Shown in pieces: positions 21,175 to 28,748 of a stretch of 64,000 nucleotides of DNA. How positions within the stretch are numbered: the stretch's first letter is position 1; the number at the start of each line of letters is the position of its first letter. The notes beneath the pieces were generated by a model. It searched no databases. It was not told where the DNA came from and saw only the letters and a list, made by a program, of their open reading frames with translations. Origin of the DNA: Amycolatopsis sp. FBCC-B4732 (GTDB lineage: Bacteria; Actinomycetota; Actinomycetes; Mycobacteriales; Pseudonocardiaceae); contig NZ_CP095376.1 of the NCBI RefSeq assembly GCF_023008405.1, forward strand, positions 2,504,001 to 2,568,000, read 5' to 3'. The position numbers were made by a program, and so were the translations under genes.

Positions 21175-22302
21175 GTGTTCGAGTACTTCCCCGGCAACTA
21201 CGTCTGGAACCTGGGCGTCGTCGCGACGCTCAACAGCGGCGGCCTCATCGACGAGGTCGACCGGGCCTGCCGTCCCATCAAGGAAGCCGCGCAGCGCGGG
21301 GAAGACGCCGGGACGGCCGACTTCCTGCGGGCCTGGACCGAGCTGACCGACGAGCTCGCGGACCGGGCCGGGGAAGCCGAGCGGGCCGGGCACGTCCGGA
21401 CCGCCAAGCAGCTCTACGCCCGCGCTACCAACTACCTCTGCCAGGCCGAGCGGATGCAGAGCGCGTCGGCGCCGGGCCGGCTCGACACCTACCGGCGCGT
21501 GCTCGCCCTGCAGGAGAAGGCGTTCGAGACGGTCACGCGCGTCGAAGTCCCGTACGAGGGCACCACGCTGCCCGCGTACTTCAGCCGCGCGGGCACGGGC
21601 CGGGCGCCGGTGGTGATTATGTGGAATGGGCTGGACTCCACCAAGGAGCACATGTACGCCTCGCGCCACTGGGAGGAACTGGCGGCGCGCGGGATCTCGT
21701 GCCTGATGGTCGACTGCCCGGGTTCCGGGGAGGCGCTGCGCCTGCAGGGGCTCACCGCCCGCGTCGACACCGAAGCCTGGGCGGCGGCGTGCGTCGACTA
21801 CCTCGAAACCCGCGACGACGTCGACCCGGCCCGCGTCGGCCTGGTCGGCTGGTCACTCGGCGGTTACTACGCGCCCCGGGCGGCGGCGTTCGAGAAGCGG
21901 CTCGCCCTGGTCGTGGCCTGGGGCGCGAACCACGACTGGGGTGCGGTGCAGCGCCGCCGGCTGCAGCGCGAAGGCGAGCGCCCGGTGCCGCACTACTGGG
22001 AACACGTGCTGTGGGTGTGGGGGCACGACGACCTCGAGCGGTTCATCGACTTCGCCGGCGCGGTCACCCTCGACGGCGTCGTCGAGAAGATCACCGTGCC
22101 CTTCCTGATCTGCCACGGCGAGAACGACCGCCAGATCCCGCTCGAGTACGCCCACCGCTCCTACGACCAGGCGACGGCGAGCCCGGACCGGCGGCTGCGG
22201 ATCTTCACCGCGGCCGAAGGCGGCGCCGAGCACATCGGGCTCGACCACCTTTCCCACCCCAGCACCTACATCGCCGACTGGGTCGCCGAAGTCTTCCGCT
22301 GA
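21175..22302 (+). CDS. Alpha/beta hydrolase, 2,6-dihydroxypseudooxynicotine hydrolase-like
   Basis: This 375-residue enzyme has an N-terminal helical cap (~130 residues) followed by an alpha/beta hydrolase core with the nucleophile elbow VGWSLGG, an acid in CHGENDRQIP and a histidine in GGAEHIGLDHLS. The arrangement matches the FrsA/DHPON-hydrolase group, some of which break C-C bonds in nicotine breakdown. GTG 21175 has a GAAAGGA site. It is the last gene of the operon, and its stop is three bases from that of the convergent oxidoreductase. Having both an FAH enzyme and a DHPON-like hydrolase in one operon suggests two C-C cleavage steps. Confidence 0.88.
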   Translation: MFEYFPGNYVWNLGVVATLNSGGLIDEVDRACRPIKEAAQRGEDAGTADFLRAWTELTDELADRAGEAERAGHVRTAKQLYARATNYLCQAERMQSASAPGRLDTYRRVLALQEKAFETVTRVEVPYEGTTLPAYFSRAGTGRAPVVIMWNGLDSTKEHMYASRHWEELAARGISCLMVDCPGSGEALRLQGLTARVDTEAWAAACVDYLETRDDVDPARVGLVGWSLGGYYAPRAAAFEKRLALVVAWGANHDWGAVQRRRLQREGERPVPHYWEHVLWVWGHDDLERFIDFAGAVTLDGVVEKITVPFLICHGENDRQIPLEYAHRSYDQATASPDRRLRIFTAAEGGAEHIGLDHLSHPSTYIADWVAEVFR

Positions 22303-22305
22303 GCG

Positions 22306-23532
22306 TCAGGACCGGTCGGCCAGCAGGGCGCGCGCGGTCCGGCCGCCCGAGGCGAGCGCGCCCTGCAGCGAGCTCGTGTCGCGGTGGTCGCCGCACACGT
22401 AGATCCCGTCGCCCCAGCGGACTTCGCGGCGGATCGGGTGCGGCGCGGGCATGGCCGGGAGCGCGTGCGGGATCTCGTACCGGCCGATCACCGGCCAGCG
22501 GGTCGCGTCGGTGCGGTATATCCGGCCGAGCGCCCGCCGGACCTCGGGCTCGGCGACGGGCGTCAGCGTCGACGCGCTCACCAGGGCGCCGCCCGGTGGC
22601 GCGTAGGACGGGCACACTTCACTGAGCACGGCCGTGTTCACGACGGGGCCGCCGCGGGCGTCGACCATGATGACCGGCTCGTGCGACGGGCGCCGGTCCG
22701 GCGCGAAGTACCACGTCGTCACGCCGTTCCACAGCGGTTCGACTACGCCGTCGACCAGCCGCGACGCGGTCGAGCCGTCGGTCGCGACGACGATCGCGCG
22801 GGCGGTCCAGACGTCACCGCCCGCGGTGCGCACCTCGCCGGGCCCGATCCGGTCGACCGGCGAGCCGGTGCGCACCGAGCCGGCGGGCAGGCGGGCGGCC
22901 AGCTGCCGGGGGAGTGCGCCCATGCCTTCGGCGGGCAACGACGGCGCGGAGCGCAGGAAACTCCGCCAGACCAGCCGGAAGAACCGGCTCGACGTGCTGA
23001 GCTCGGCTTCGAGGAAGACGCCGGACAGGAAGGGGCGCAGCACGGTGGCCACGGCCCGGTCGGACAGCCCGGCCCGGCCCAGCTCGTCGGCGGTCGTCCC
23101 GTCGTCCCCGCGCACGATCGAGCGGGCGGACCCGGCGGCGACGCGGGCGGAGAGCGCACCGAGGGCGGCGAGGTCCTTCGCGGAGAGGTACCGGCGGGCG
23201 GCGACGTCCCGCAGCGCCTTCGGAGCGTCGAGCGGGTGGCCGAGCAGCGAGACCCGGTCGTCGTCGGCGACGCGGACCGCGCGCCAGAACCGGCCGAGGC
23301 GCAGGGCGTCGACGTCGACGAGCCGCCGGATCGCCGGGTAGGCGGGGTTGAGGACCTGGAAGCCGCGGTCGAGCCGGAAGCCGTCGACGACGTCGGTGCG
23401 CACGCGCCCCCCGACGTCGTCTCCCGCCTCGAGCACGGCGCATTCGACACCGGCCTCGTGCAACCGCCGGGCGGCGGCGAGCCCGGCAAGCCCCGCGCCG
23501 ATGACGACGACGTCCGTTTCGTGGGTGGTCAT
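22306..23532 (-). CDS. FAD-dependent amine-oxidase/phytoene-desaturase-like oxidoreductase
   Basis: This protein of ~408 residues starts with DVVVIGAGLAGLAAARRLHEAG (FAD Rossmann site) and continues VLEAGDDVGGRVRTD, the motif of amine oxidases and carotenoid desaturases. Its end, GIYVCGDHRDTSSLQGALASGG, is the second FAD-contact motif. ATG 23532 places the Rossmann motif in the usual position; ATG 23547 is the alternative and neither has a clear ribosome site. It is convergent with the catabolic operon and divergent from tspO, so it is probably not part of the degradation route. Oxidoreductases of this type next to TspO suggest a pigment or tetrapyrrole-related role, as weak inference. Confidence 0.85.
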   Translation of the reverse strand: MTTHETDVVVIGAGLAGLAAARRLHEAGVECAVLEAGDDVGGRVRTDVVDGFRLDRGFQVLNPAYPAIRRLVDVDALRLGRFWRAVRVADDDRVSLLGHPLDAPKALRDVAARRYLSAKDLAALGALSARVAAGSARSIVRGDDGTTADELGRAGLSDRAVATVLRPFLSGVFLEAELSTSSRFFRLVWRSFLRSAPSLPAEGMGALPRQLAARLPAGSVRTGSPVDRIGPGEVRTAGGDVWTARAIVVATDGSTASRLVDGVVEPLWNGVTTWYFAPDRRPSHEPVIMVDARGGPVVNTAVLSEVCPSYAPPGGALVSASTLTPVAEPEVRRALGRIYRTDATRWPVIGRYEIPHALPAMPAPHPIRREVRWGDGIYVCGDHRDTSSLQGALASGGRTARALLADRS

Positions 23533-23659
23533 GGATCGATACTGCATCGGATCGGCCCGCGGCGCATCGGACGTGAGTAGCGTTCATCGCGCGATTCCGC
23601 GATGGCGGCCTTAGGCTTCGATGACCGCGCATCGGCCGTGCATCGAGAGGTGAACCGAC

Positions 23660-24142
23660 GTGACGACCCTGCCCCGTTCCCGCCCCGCCCCGGTGGCGGT
23701 CCTGGCCGGCTTCCTCGCCGCGGTGGCGGCGGTGGCCGTCGTGGGCGGCCTCGCGGCAACGAGATCGAGGGAGGTCTACGGCGCGCTGGTCCAGCCGCCG
23801 TGGGCCCCGCCGTCGTGGCTGTTCGGTCCGGTGTGGACGGTCCTGTACATCCTGATCGCGATCTCGGGCTGGCTGTTCTGGCGAGCGTCGGGAACCCGCC
23901 GGGAGTTCGCCTGGTACGCGGCGGGGTTGGTCCTGAACGCGGCGTGGACACCGTTGTTCTTCGCGGCGGGCGCTTACACGGTGGCGCTGGTGGAGATCGT
24001 GGTCTTGGACGTGGTGGTCGCGGGAACGCTGGTGGTGTTCCGCCGCCGTTCCCCGCTGGCGGCGGGTTTGCAGCTGCCGTACCTGGCGTGGACGCTGTTC
24101 GCGACGGCTCTGAACGCGGCGATCGTCTTCCTCAACCCGTGA
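23660..24142 (+). CDS. tspO: TspO/MBR family membrane protein
   Basis: This is a 160-residue five-helix membrane protein of the TspO/MBR (peripheral benzodiazepine receptor) family. It shows the family core QPPWAPPSWLFGPVWTVLY, LNAAWTPLFF and LPYLAWTLFATALN. TspO proteins bind porphyrins and steroids and are linked to light or oxygen stress. GTG 23660 has a GAGAGGTG site. It is divergent from the FAD oxidoreductase, with a 127-base shared upstream region. Confidence 0.92.
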   Translation: MTTLPRSRPAPVAVLAGFLAAVAAVAVVGGLAATRSREVYGALVQPPWAPPSWLFGPVWTVLYILIAISGWLFWRASGTRREFAWYAAGLVLNAAWTPLFFAAGAYTVALVEIVVLDVVVAGTLVVFRRRSPLAAGLQLPYLAWTLFATALNAAIVFLNP

Positions 24143-24166
24143 GGGTGGTTTGAGGGCGCAGGCTCG

Positions 24167-24323
24167 CCGCGCGTTCATCGCCGCCTCCCGCGACCAGGCC
24201 GGTCCCTCGGCGGCCCGCGGGTGAAATTCCCGGCGCGCATCCCCAGGCGACGCGACGTTTCACGCCCAGCGCCGCGCCCGCAGCCGAGCGCCCACCGCGC
24301 GTTCATCGCCGCCTCCCGCGACC
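24167..24323. repeat. 29-bp direct repeat in the tspO downstream region
   Basis: The sequence CCGCGCGTTCATCGCCGCCT and the next nine bases occur identically at 24167-24195 and 24295-24323, 128 bp apart. Both lie between the convergent tspO and three-helix protein genes. Nothing else was found in this 223-base gap. Confidence 0.8.
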
Positions 24324-24365
24324 GGCCGGCCCCCCAGCCGGCCGGCCTCAGTCGTCAAGCCTGCC

Positions 24366-24578
24366 TCAGCGCGTCCCCAGCGCCGCCCGGACCGCTCGTT
24401 CCACCAGGATCGGCACGAACGCGTGGATGCGCGCCCCGGCGAAGCGGGCTCGTTCGTGGTCGACCAGGTCGTGCAGGCGGGGGCGGGCGATGTTCGCGTA
24501 GTCGTGGCCCAAGCGGTCCTCCAGCTGGGCGAAGTGGGTGTCGAGCGCTGCGGAAGCCATCGTGTCGAGCGTGCTCAT
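24366..24578 (-). CDS. Small three-helix bundle dimerisation domain protein
   Basis: This is a 70-residue acidic-basic helical protein. Its second half, RLHDLVDHERARFAGARIHA followed by FVPILVERAVRAAL, matches the small actinobacterial three-helix bundle dimerisation family. Its cellular role is unknown. ATG 24578 has a GGAAGGTG ribosome site. That site lies inside one arm of a perfect 12-bp inverted repeat and overlaps a PHO-box-like direct repeat. Confidence 0.78.
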   Translation of the reverse strand: MSTLDTMASAALDTHFAQLEDRLGHDYANIARPRLHDLVDHERARFAGARIHAFVPILVERAVRAALGTR

Positions 24579-24579
24579 C

Positions 24580-24651
24580 GTTCACCTTCCGGTTGCCGTC
24601 GTACCGGGAACATGCCCCGTGAGACGGCCGGAAGGTGAATCGGAGGTGAAC
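24580..24651. promoter_or_regulatory. PHO-box-like direct repeats and a 12-bp inverted repeat
   Basis: On the minus strand GTTCACC and ATTCACC occur 11 bp apart (24651-24634). On the plus strand GTTCACC and GGTTGCC occur 11 bp apart (24580-24597). This is the spacing and consensus of actinobacterial PhoP boxes (GTTCACC repeated every 11 bp). The two sets also form a perfect inverted repeat, TTCACCTTCCGG (24581-24592) with its complement at 24628-24639, helped by an inner CCGTC/GACGG pair. In RNA this would hide the ribosome site of the three-helix gene. Confidence 0.55.
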
Positions 24652-24663
24652 ACCGGACTTCGG

Positions 24664-26172
24664 TCAGCGGCGGGGCAGCACCACGACCGCGTCGCCGACC
24701 GGGCGCTCGCCCGTCGCGTCCGAGGGTGAGCTGACGAGCTTGCCGTCGATCGCCATCGCCGTCGAGCCGCCGCCGTCGAGGTTGATCGCCTCCACCGCGC
24801 CCAGGCGCTTCAGCAGCTCGGCGCCCTCCACCAGCGACAACCCCTCGCTGTAGCCCGGCTGGCGGCCGTCGGCGGTGACGATCAGCAGGCGGCCGCGGCG
24901 GTCGAGGCCGACCATCGTGCGCGGGTTGCGCTTGACGCCCCAGCCGTAGACGAACGACGGGTCGCCGGGGTGCACGATGCCGTCCGCCGCCGCGTTCACC
25001 GACACCCGGCCGTTGCGGACCAGCCACGGGCCGCCGTTGACCACGCCCGCCGGGTGGACCGGGTGGCCGTCCGCGAAGATCCGCGTGTCGACGCGCAGCC
25101 GGGTGCCCGGCCGCGCGTGCGCGGTCAGCCACGTCGCCGCCGCGCCGGTGCCCTGGACCGTGTGGCCGGCCGCCGGCACGTCGCCGCCCGGCGGCCGCAG
25201 CGCGGTGACGACGTCGTGGGCGTCGAGCACGGCTTCGACGCCGTCGCCCGCCGGGGTCGGGGTGCCGAGCTGCGGGGTGAACAGCACCAGCTCGTCCGGG
25301 TGGGTGCAGGTCGTGTCGTGCAGCGGCCGGTCGGTCGGGACATCGCCGGGCTCGCCGCAGTTGCGGATCACGCCCGGCTTGCGGTTGACGCCGTTCACGG
25401 CGTGGCCGCCGACGGTGACCGCGGTGCGCGGGACGCCGATCGACGGGCGCTCGCCCAGGAGCAGGGCAGGCCGCCCGGTGGTGGCCTCGCTCTGCAGCAG
25501 CCCCTGGTAGACGCCGGCGCCGGCGGGTTCGCCGGGGATGCCGTCGCGCGGGTCGATGACGAAGAACCCGCCGTTGGTCCCGACCAGCGCCCCGGCGGCG
25601 GCGGACAGCGCCGACGTCGTCCGCCGCCCGGCCACGGACTCCCCGTGCGAGGCCGCGACCCGCCCGGTGAACCGCTTCGGGTCGACGACGGCGACGCGCA
25701 CGCGCTGCGGGCCGCCGGCTTCGGGGCCGTCCTGCCCGGTCCACTCGACGCCGCCGCCGAAGCCGTTCGCGCTCATCGCGCTCGCGGTGGCGGCCGCCTG
25801 CGCCCGGTCGGTGAAGGAGCCGACGCGCACCCGCCAGCCGAGCGGGCCCCGGGGCGTGTCGGCGAACGCGGGCCAGTCGACCCGCTCGGCACGCGCGTCG
25901 AAACCCTTGGCCCGCAACGACGTCACGAGCGCGTCGGCGTGCTCGCGGGTGCCGAGCGCGGACGGTGGCGCGTCGGGGTCGGGGCTCGACCCGCCGGGCA
26001 CCTGCGTGGTGATCGTCCAGGTGTTGTGGCCGGTGCCTTCGCCGGTGAAGGTGGTGTAGACCGTCACGCCCGGCGCGAGCGCGCGGCCGCCGGTCGCGGC
26101 GGTGGCCGGGGTGCTGAGCGCGGCGGTGAGCGCGGCGGACAGGAACAGCGCGGCGGGCAGCTTCGTCTTCAC
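24664..26172 (-). CDS. Secreted phosphodiester glycosidase (NAGPA domain) with SPOR-like region
   Basis: This ~502-residue protein has a signal peptide (KTKLPAALFLSAALTAALS, cleaved after ATA). A SPOR-like region follows (RVRVGSFTDRAQAAATASAM, residues ~115-150). The NAGPA/phosphodiester glycosidase domain has VGTNGGFF near residue 200 and ends with AINLDGGGSTAM. Family members split sugar phosphodiesters, for example GlcNAc-1-phosphodiesters, outside the cell. GTG 26172 gives a normal signal peptide; a TTG three codons upstream is possible. A PHO-like box lies upstream of the small gene in front of it, and a second set lies just past its end. A phosphate-scavenging role is therefore reasonable, as inference. 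Confidence 0.87.
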   Translation of the reverse strand: MKTKLPAALFLSAALTAALSTPATAATGGRALAPGVTVYTTFTGEGTGHNTWTITTQVPGGSSPDPDAPPSALGTREHADALVTSLRAKGFDARAERVDWPAFADTPRGPLGWRVRVGSFTDRAQAAATASAMSANGFGGGVEWTGQDGPEAGGPQRVRVAVVDPKRFTGRVAASHGESVAGRRTTSALSAAAGALVGTNGGFFVIDPRDGIPGEPAGAGVYQGLLQSEATTGRPALLLGERPSIGVPRTAVTVGGHAVNGVNRKPGVIRNCGEPGDVPTDRPLHDTTCTHPDELVLFTPQLGTPTPAGDGVEAVLDAHDVVTALRPPGGDVPAAGHTVQGTGAAATWLTAHARPGTRLRVDTRIFADGHPVHPAGVVNGGPWLVRNGRVSVNAAADGIVHPGDPSFVYGWGVKRNPRTMVGLDRRGRLLIVTADGRQPGYSEGLSLVEGAELLKRLGAVEAINLDGGGSTAMAIDGKLVSSPSDATGERPVGDAVVVLPRR

Positions 26173-26251
26173 GCGGGGCAACGTACCGGGCGCAGCCGGC
26201 TTCTTCCCCGGTTCCGGCCGAATTCCCGGTGTACGCCGGGCGGCGCCGGGC

Positions 26252-26530
26252 CTACCGCTCGCCGGCCAGGAACTCGGCCGCCCACTGCAGCGCCGTCGTG
26301 CAGGCCTCGGCCTCGCTGCCGCGGAAGTGCTCGACGACCTCGCCGCCGGACCACAGCATCAGCGCCACCGTGCCGGGGCGGATCGGGGTGAGGCCGAGGA
26401 GCCGCCGGTCGCCGTTGCGGTCGAGGGCGCGTTCGGCGGTGAGCCACTGCCCGGTCGTGCCGGTGCGGGTCACCACCCAGTCCGGGTCCGCGGCCAGGTC
26501 GGTCACGGACCGCGGTGCTTCGGCGTGCAT
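26252..26530 (-). CDS. Hypothetical protein, 92 residues
   Basis: This is a small soluble protein with no signal peptide or recognised domain. It contains RTGTTGQWLTAERALDRNGD and ends AWEFLAGER-like (TALQWAAEFLAGER). ATG 26530 opens it. It lies upstream of, and in the same direction as, the phosphodiester glycosidase with 79 bases between them. A PHO-like direct repeat lies 43-60 bases before its start. The coding bias is like that of its neighbours. Confidence 0.65.
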   Translation of the reverse strand: MHAEAPRSVTDLAADPDWVVTRTGTTGQWLTAERALDRNGDRRLLGLTPIRPGTVALMLWSGGEVVEHFRGSEAEACTTALQWAAEFLAGER

Positions 26531-26572
26531 GGGAACAAGCCTGACACAACTTCGGCTACGAGGTGTTCATCC

Positions 26573-26590
26573 GGTGAACGGAAGCTGAAC
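26573..26590 (-). promoter_or_regulatory. PHO-box-like direct repeat
   Basis: On the minus strand GTTCAGC and GTTCACC occur with an exact 11-bp period (GTTCAGC-TTCC-GTTCACC). This fits the PhoP binding consensus and is placed 43 bases upstream of the 92-residue gene. An inverted pair GTGTTCA/TGAACAC at 26563-26592 encloses it. Confidence 0.5.
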
Positions 26591-26670
26591 ACGTGGCGCG
26601 GTTCGGCCGGGGGACCGAGGTGATCGTTTACGGTGTGCCGACCTGGGGGCCGCGACCGCAGGGAGCCGTC

Positions 26671-27069
26671 ATGCCCACCCGCACCACCGTGGCCGACTGG
26701 ACGATCACCGCGTCCGGCGACACCGCGACGTTCACCCACGCCGTGTCGGCGCCGCTCGTGTCGGACGGCCGCGGGTTCGCGGTCGCGGAGACCGACCTCG
26801 CCGCGTTGGACAAGGTGCTGGGCGAAGTGATGAAGCTGCCGGTCTACTGGCTGGCCCGCGGCCGCCGGGACGCCGAGGCGGGCGAAGCGGCCGTGTGGTC
26901 CGAGCCGCGCTACGACGCCGAGGACGAATCCGTCCACTTCGCGGGTCCGTGCCGGGTGGCCGAGCCCGGCTTCGCCGTCGACCTGGTCCACCTGCGCGGG
27001 CTGCGGATCCGGATCGCGTCCTTCCGGGCCGCGGGCGCATGGCGTCCGCAGCACCGCACGAACGGATAA
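26671..27069 (+). CDS. Hypothetical protein, 132 residues
   Basis: This protein has no recognised domain. It begins PTRTTVADWTITASGDTATF and contains KLPVYWLARGRRDAEAGEAA, with no signal peptide or membrane segment. ATG 26671 has a CAGGGAG site seven bases upstream; an earlier in-frame start at 26593 has none. It stands alone between the divergent 92-residue gene and the aldehyde dehydrogenase gene, which starts 71 bases later. Confidence 0.65.
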   Translation: MPTRTTVADWTITASGDTATFTHAVSAPLVSDGRGFAVAETDLAALDKVLGEVMKLPVYWLARGRRDAEAGEAAVWSEPRYDAEDESVHFAGPCRVAEPGFAVDLVHLRGLRIRIASFRAAGAWRPQHRTNG

Positions 27070-27139
27070 TCGGCCTTCCCCCGGCGCTGCTTTACTGGCG
27101 GCAATGCCCGCGTCGGTGGTCGAAGGACGGAGTCGGACC

Positions 27140-28585
27140 GTGGAGCTGGTCTACGAATCCCTGTACATCGGCGGCAAGTGGGTCGCGCCTTCTTCGGCCC
27201 GGACCATCGAGGTCGTTTCGGCCAGCACGGAGCAGGTCATCGGCCGGGTGCCGGAAGCGGCCGAAGCCGACATCGACGCGGCGGTGGCGGCGGCCCGGAC
27301 CGCGTTCGACGACCCGGTCGGCTGGAGCTCCTGGGAGCCGGCCGAGCGCGCGGCGGTGATGGAGCGGCTGGCGGTCGCGCTCGACGCGCGGGCCGGGGAG
27401 ACGGCGCGGCGGGTGAGCAGCCAGAACGGCCTGCCGATCTCGATCGCCAACGCCGTCGAGGGCGGGTTCCCGCAGCTGATCCTGCGCTACTACGCGGGCC
27501 TGATCCGGACCGCGGTGCTCGACGAGGCCCGCGACGGGCTGCTGGGCGGCAAGGTCCGCGTGCGGCGGACGCCGGTCGGGGTGGTCGGCGCGATCGTGCC
27601 GTGGAACCTGCCGATGACGCTGGCCGCGTTCAAGCTCGGCCCGGCGCTCGCGGCGGGGTGCACGCTGGTCCTCAAGCCGAGCCCGGGCACGGTGCTGGAC
27701 GCGCAGCTGTTCGCCGAGGCGGTCGACGAGGCCGGCTTCCCGCCGGGCGTGATCAACATCGTGCAGAGCGGCCGCGAGGGCGGCGCCCACCTGGTTTCGC
27801 ACCCGGGCGTCGACAAGGTCGCGTTCACCGGCTCGACAGCGGCCGGCCGGCAGATCGCCGAGACGTGCGGCCGGCTGCTGCGCCCGGTGACGCTCGAGCT
27901 GGGCGGCAAGTCCGCGGCGATCGTGCTGGACGACGCCGACCTGAGCGCGAACCCGCAGGACCTGTTCCTGTCGACGATGGTCAACAACGGCCAGACCTGC
28001 CACCTGACCACCCGCATCCTGGCGCCGGCGAGCCGCTACGACGAGATCGTCGAGACGTTCACCGGCTTCGCGGCCGGCCTCGCGGTGGGCGACGCCCTCG
28101 ACCCGGCCACCCAGATCGGCCCGCTGGCCTCGGCGGCCCAGCGCGAGCGCGTCGAGGGCTACATCGCGAAGGGCCTGGCCGAAGGCGCCCGCCTGACCAC
28201 CGGCGGCGGCCGCCCGGCCGGGCAGCCCCGCGGCTGGTTCGTCGAGCCGACGGTGTTCGCCGACGTGGACAACCACTCGACGATCGCCCGCGAGGAAATC
28301 TTCGGCCCGGTCCTGTCGATCATCAAGTACGAGACCGACGAAGAGGCGATCACCCTCGCGAACGACTCCCCGTACGGCCTCGGCGGCACGGTCTGGACCA
28401 CGGACCCGGCCCGCGGCCAGGCGGTCGCGAGCCGGATCCGCACGGGAACGATCGGCGTGAACACGTACACGGTCGACCCGGCGGCTCCTTTCGGCGGGGT
28501 GAAGGATTCGGGGCTGGGCCGGGAGCTGGGGCCGGAGGGGCTGACCGCTTACCAGGCGCTGCAGTCGATGCACCTGCAGGCCTGA
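27140..28585 (+). CDS. Aldehyde dehydrogenase family protein
   Basis: This is a 481-residue NAD(P)-dependent aldehyde dehydrogenase. Visible motifs are PWNLPMTLAAFKLGPALAAG (cofactor site), FTGSTAAGR, the general-base glutamate in LELGGKSA and the catalytic cysteine in NNGQTCHLTTR. EEIFGPVLSI and PFGGVKDSGLGRE follow, as in the family. GTG 27140 has the ribosome site GAAGGACGGAG nine bases before it; ATG 27104 in the same frame is possible but lacks one. It could finish a catabolic pathway by oxidising an aldehyde. Its distance from the LysR operon makes a link to that route speculative. Confidence 0.92.
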   Translation: MELVYESLYIGGKWVAPSSARTIEVVSASTEQVIGRVPEAAEADIDAAVAAARTAFDDPVGWSSWEPAERAAVMERLAVALDARAGETARRVSSQNGLPISIANAVEGGFPQLILRYYAGLIRTAVLDEARDGLLGGKVRVRRTPVGVVGAIVPWNLPMTLAAFKLGPALAAGCTLVLKPSPGTVLDAQLFAEAVDEAGFPPGVINIVQSGREGGAHLVSHPGVDKVAFTGSTAAGRQIAETCGRLLRPVTLELGGKSAAIVLDDADLSANPQDLFLSTMVNNGQTCHLTTRILAPASRYDEIVETFTGFAAGLAVGDALDPATQIGPLASAAQRERVEGYIAKGLAEGARLTTGGGRPAGQPRGWFVEPTVFADVDNHSTIAREEIFGPVLSIIKYETDEEAITLANDSPYGLGGTVWTTDPARGQAVASRIRTGTIGVNTYTVDPAAPFGGVKDSGLGRELGPEGLTAYQALQSMHLQA

Positions 28586-28698
28586 GCGGGGCCTACCCGC
28601 CTGCTCGCTGACTGCTGCGCCCGTATGACGCGGGCCGGCTCGAGCTCGGCCCCGGTACACCTTCGAAGAGGTCACCACGGCACCCGCCGGTCGCGAGG

Positions 28699-28726
28699 GG
28701 GAAACAGGGTTCTGACCCTGTTTCCC
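28699..28726. terminator. Perfect 12-bp hairpin between convergent genes
   Basis: GGGAAACAGGGT (28699-28710) and ACCCTGTTTCCC (28715-28726) form a perfect 12-bp stem with a TCTG loop. It lies in the 163-base gap between the aldehyde dehydrogenase stop and the convergent PKD-like gene, so it can end transcripts from both sides. A weaker hairpin (GGGCCG/CGGCCC) lies near 28630-28655. Confidence 0.8.
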
Positions 28727-28748
28727 ACCCACGACACCGGTGCCGCGG

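Noticed and set aside
27104-27139. ATG 27104 as start of the aldehyde dehydrogenase
   Set aside because: It has no ribosome site, whereas GTG 27140 has GAAGGACGGAG at good spacing; it remains a possible alternative.
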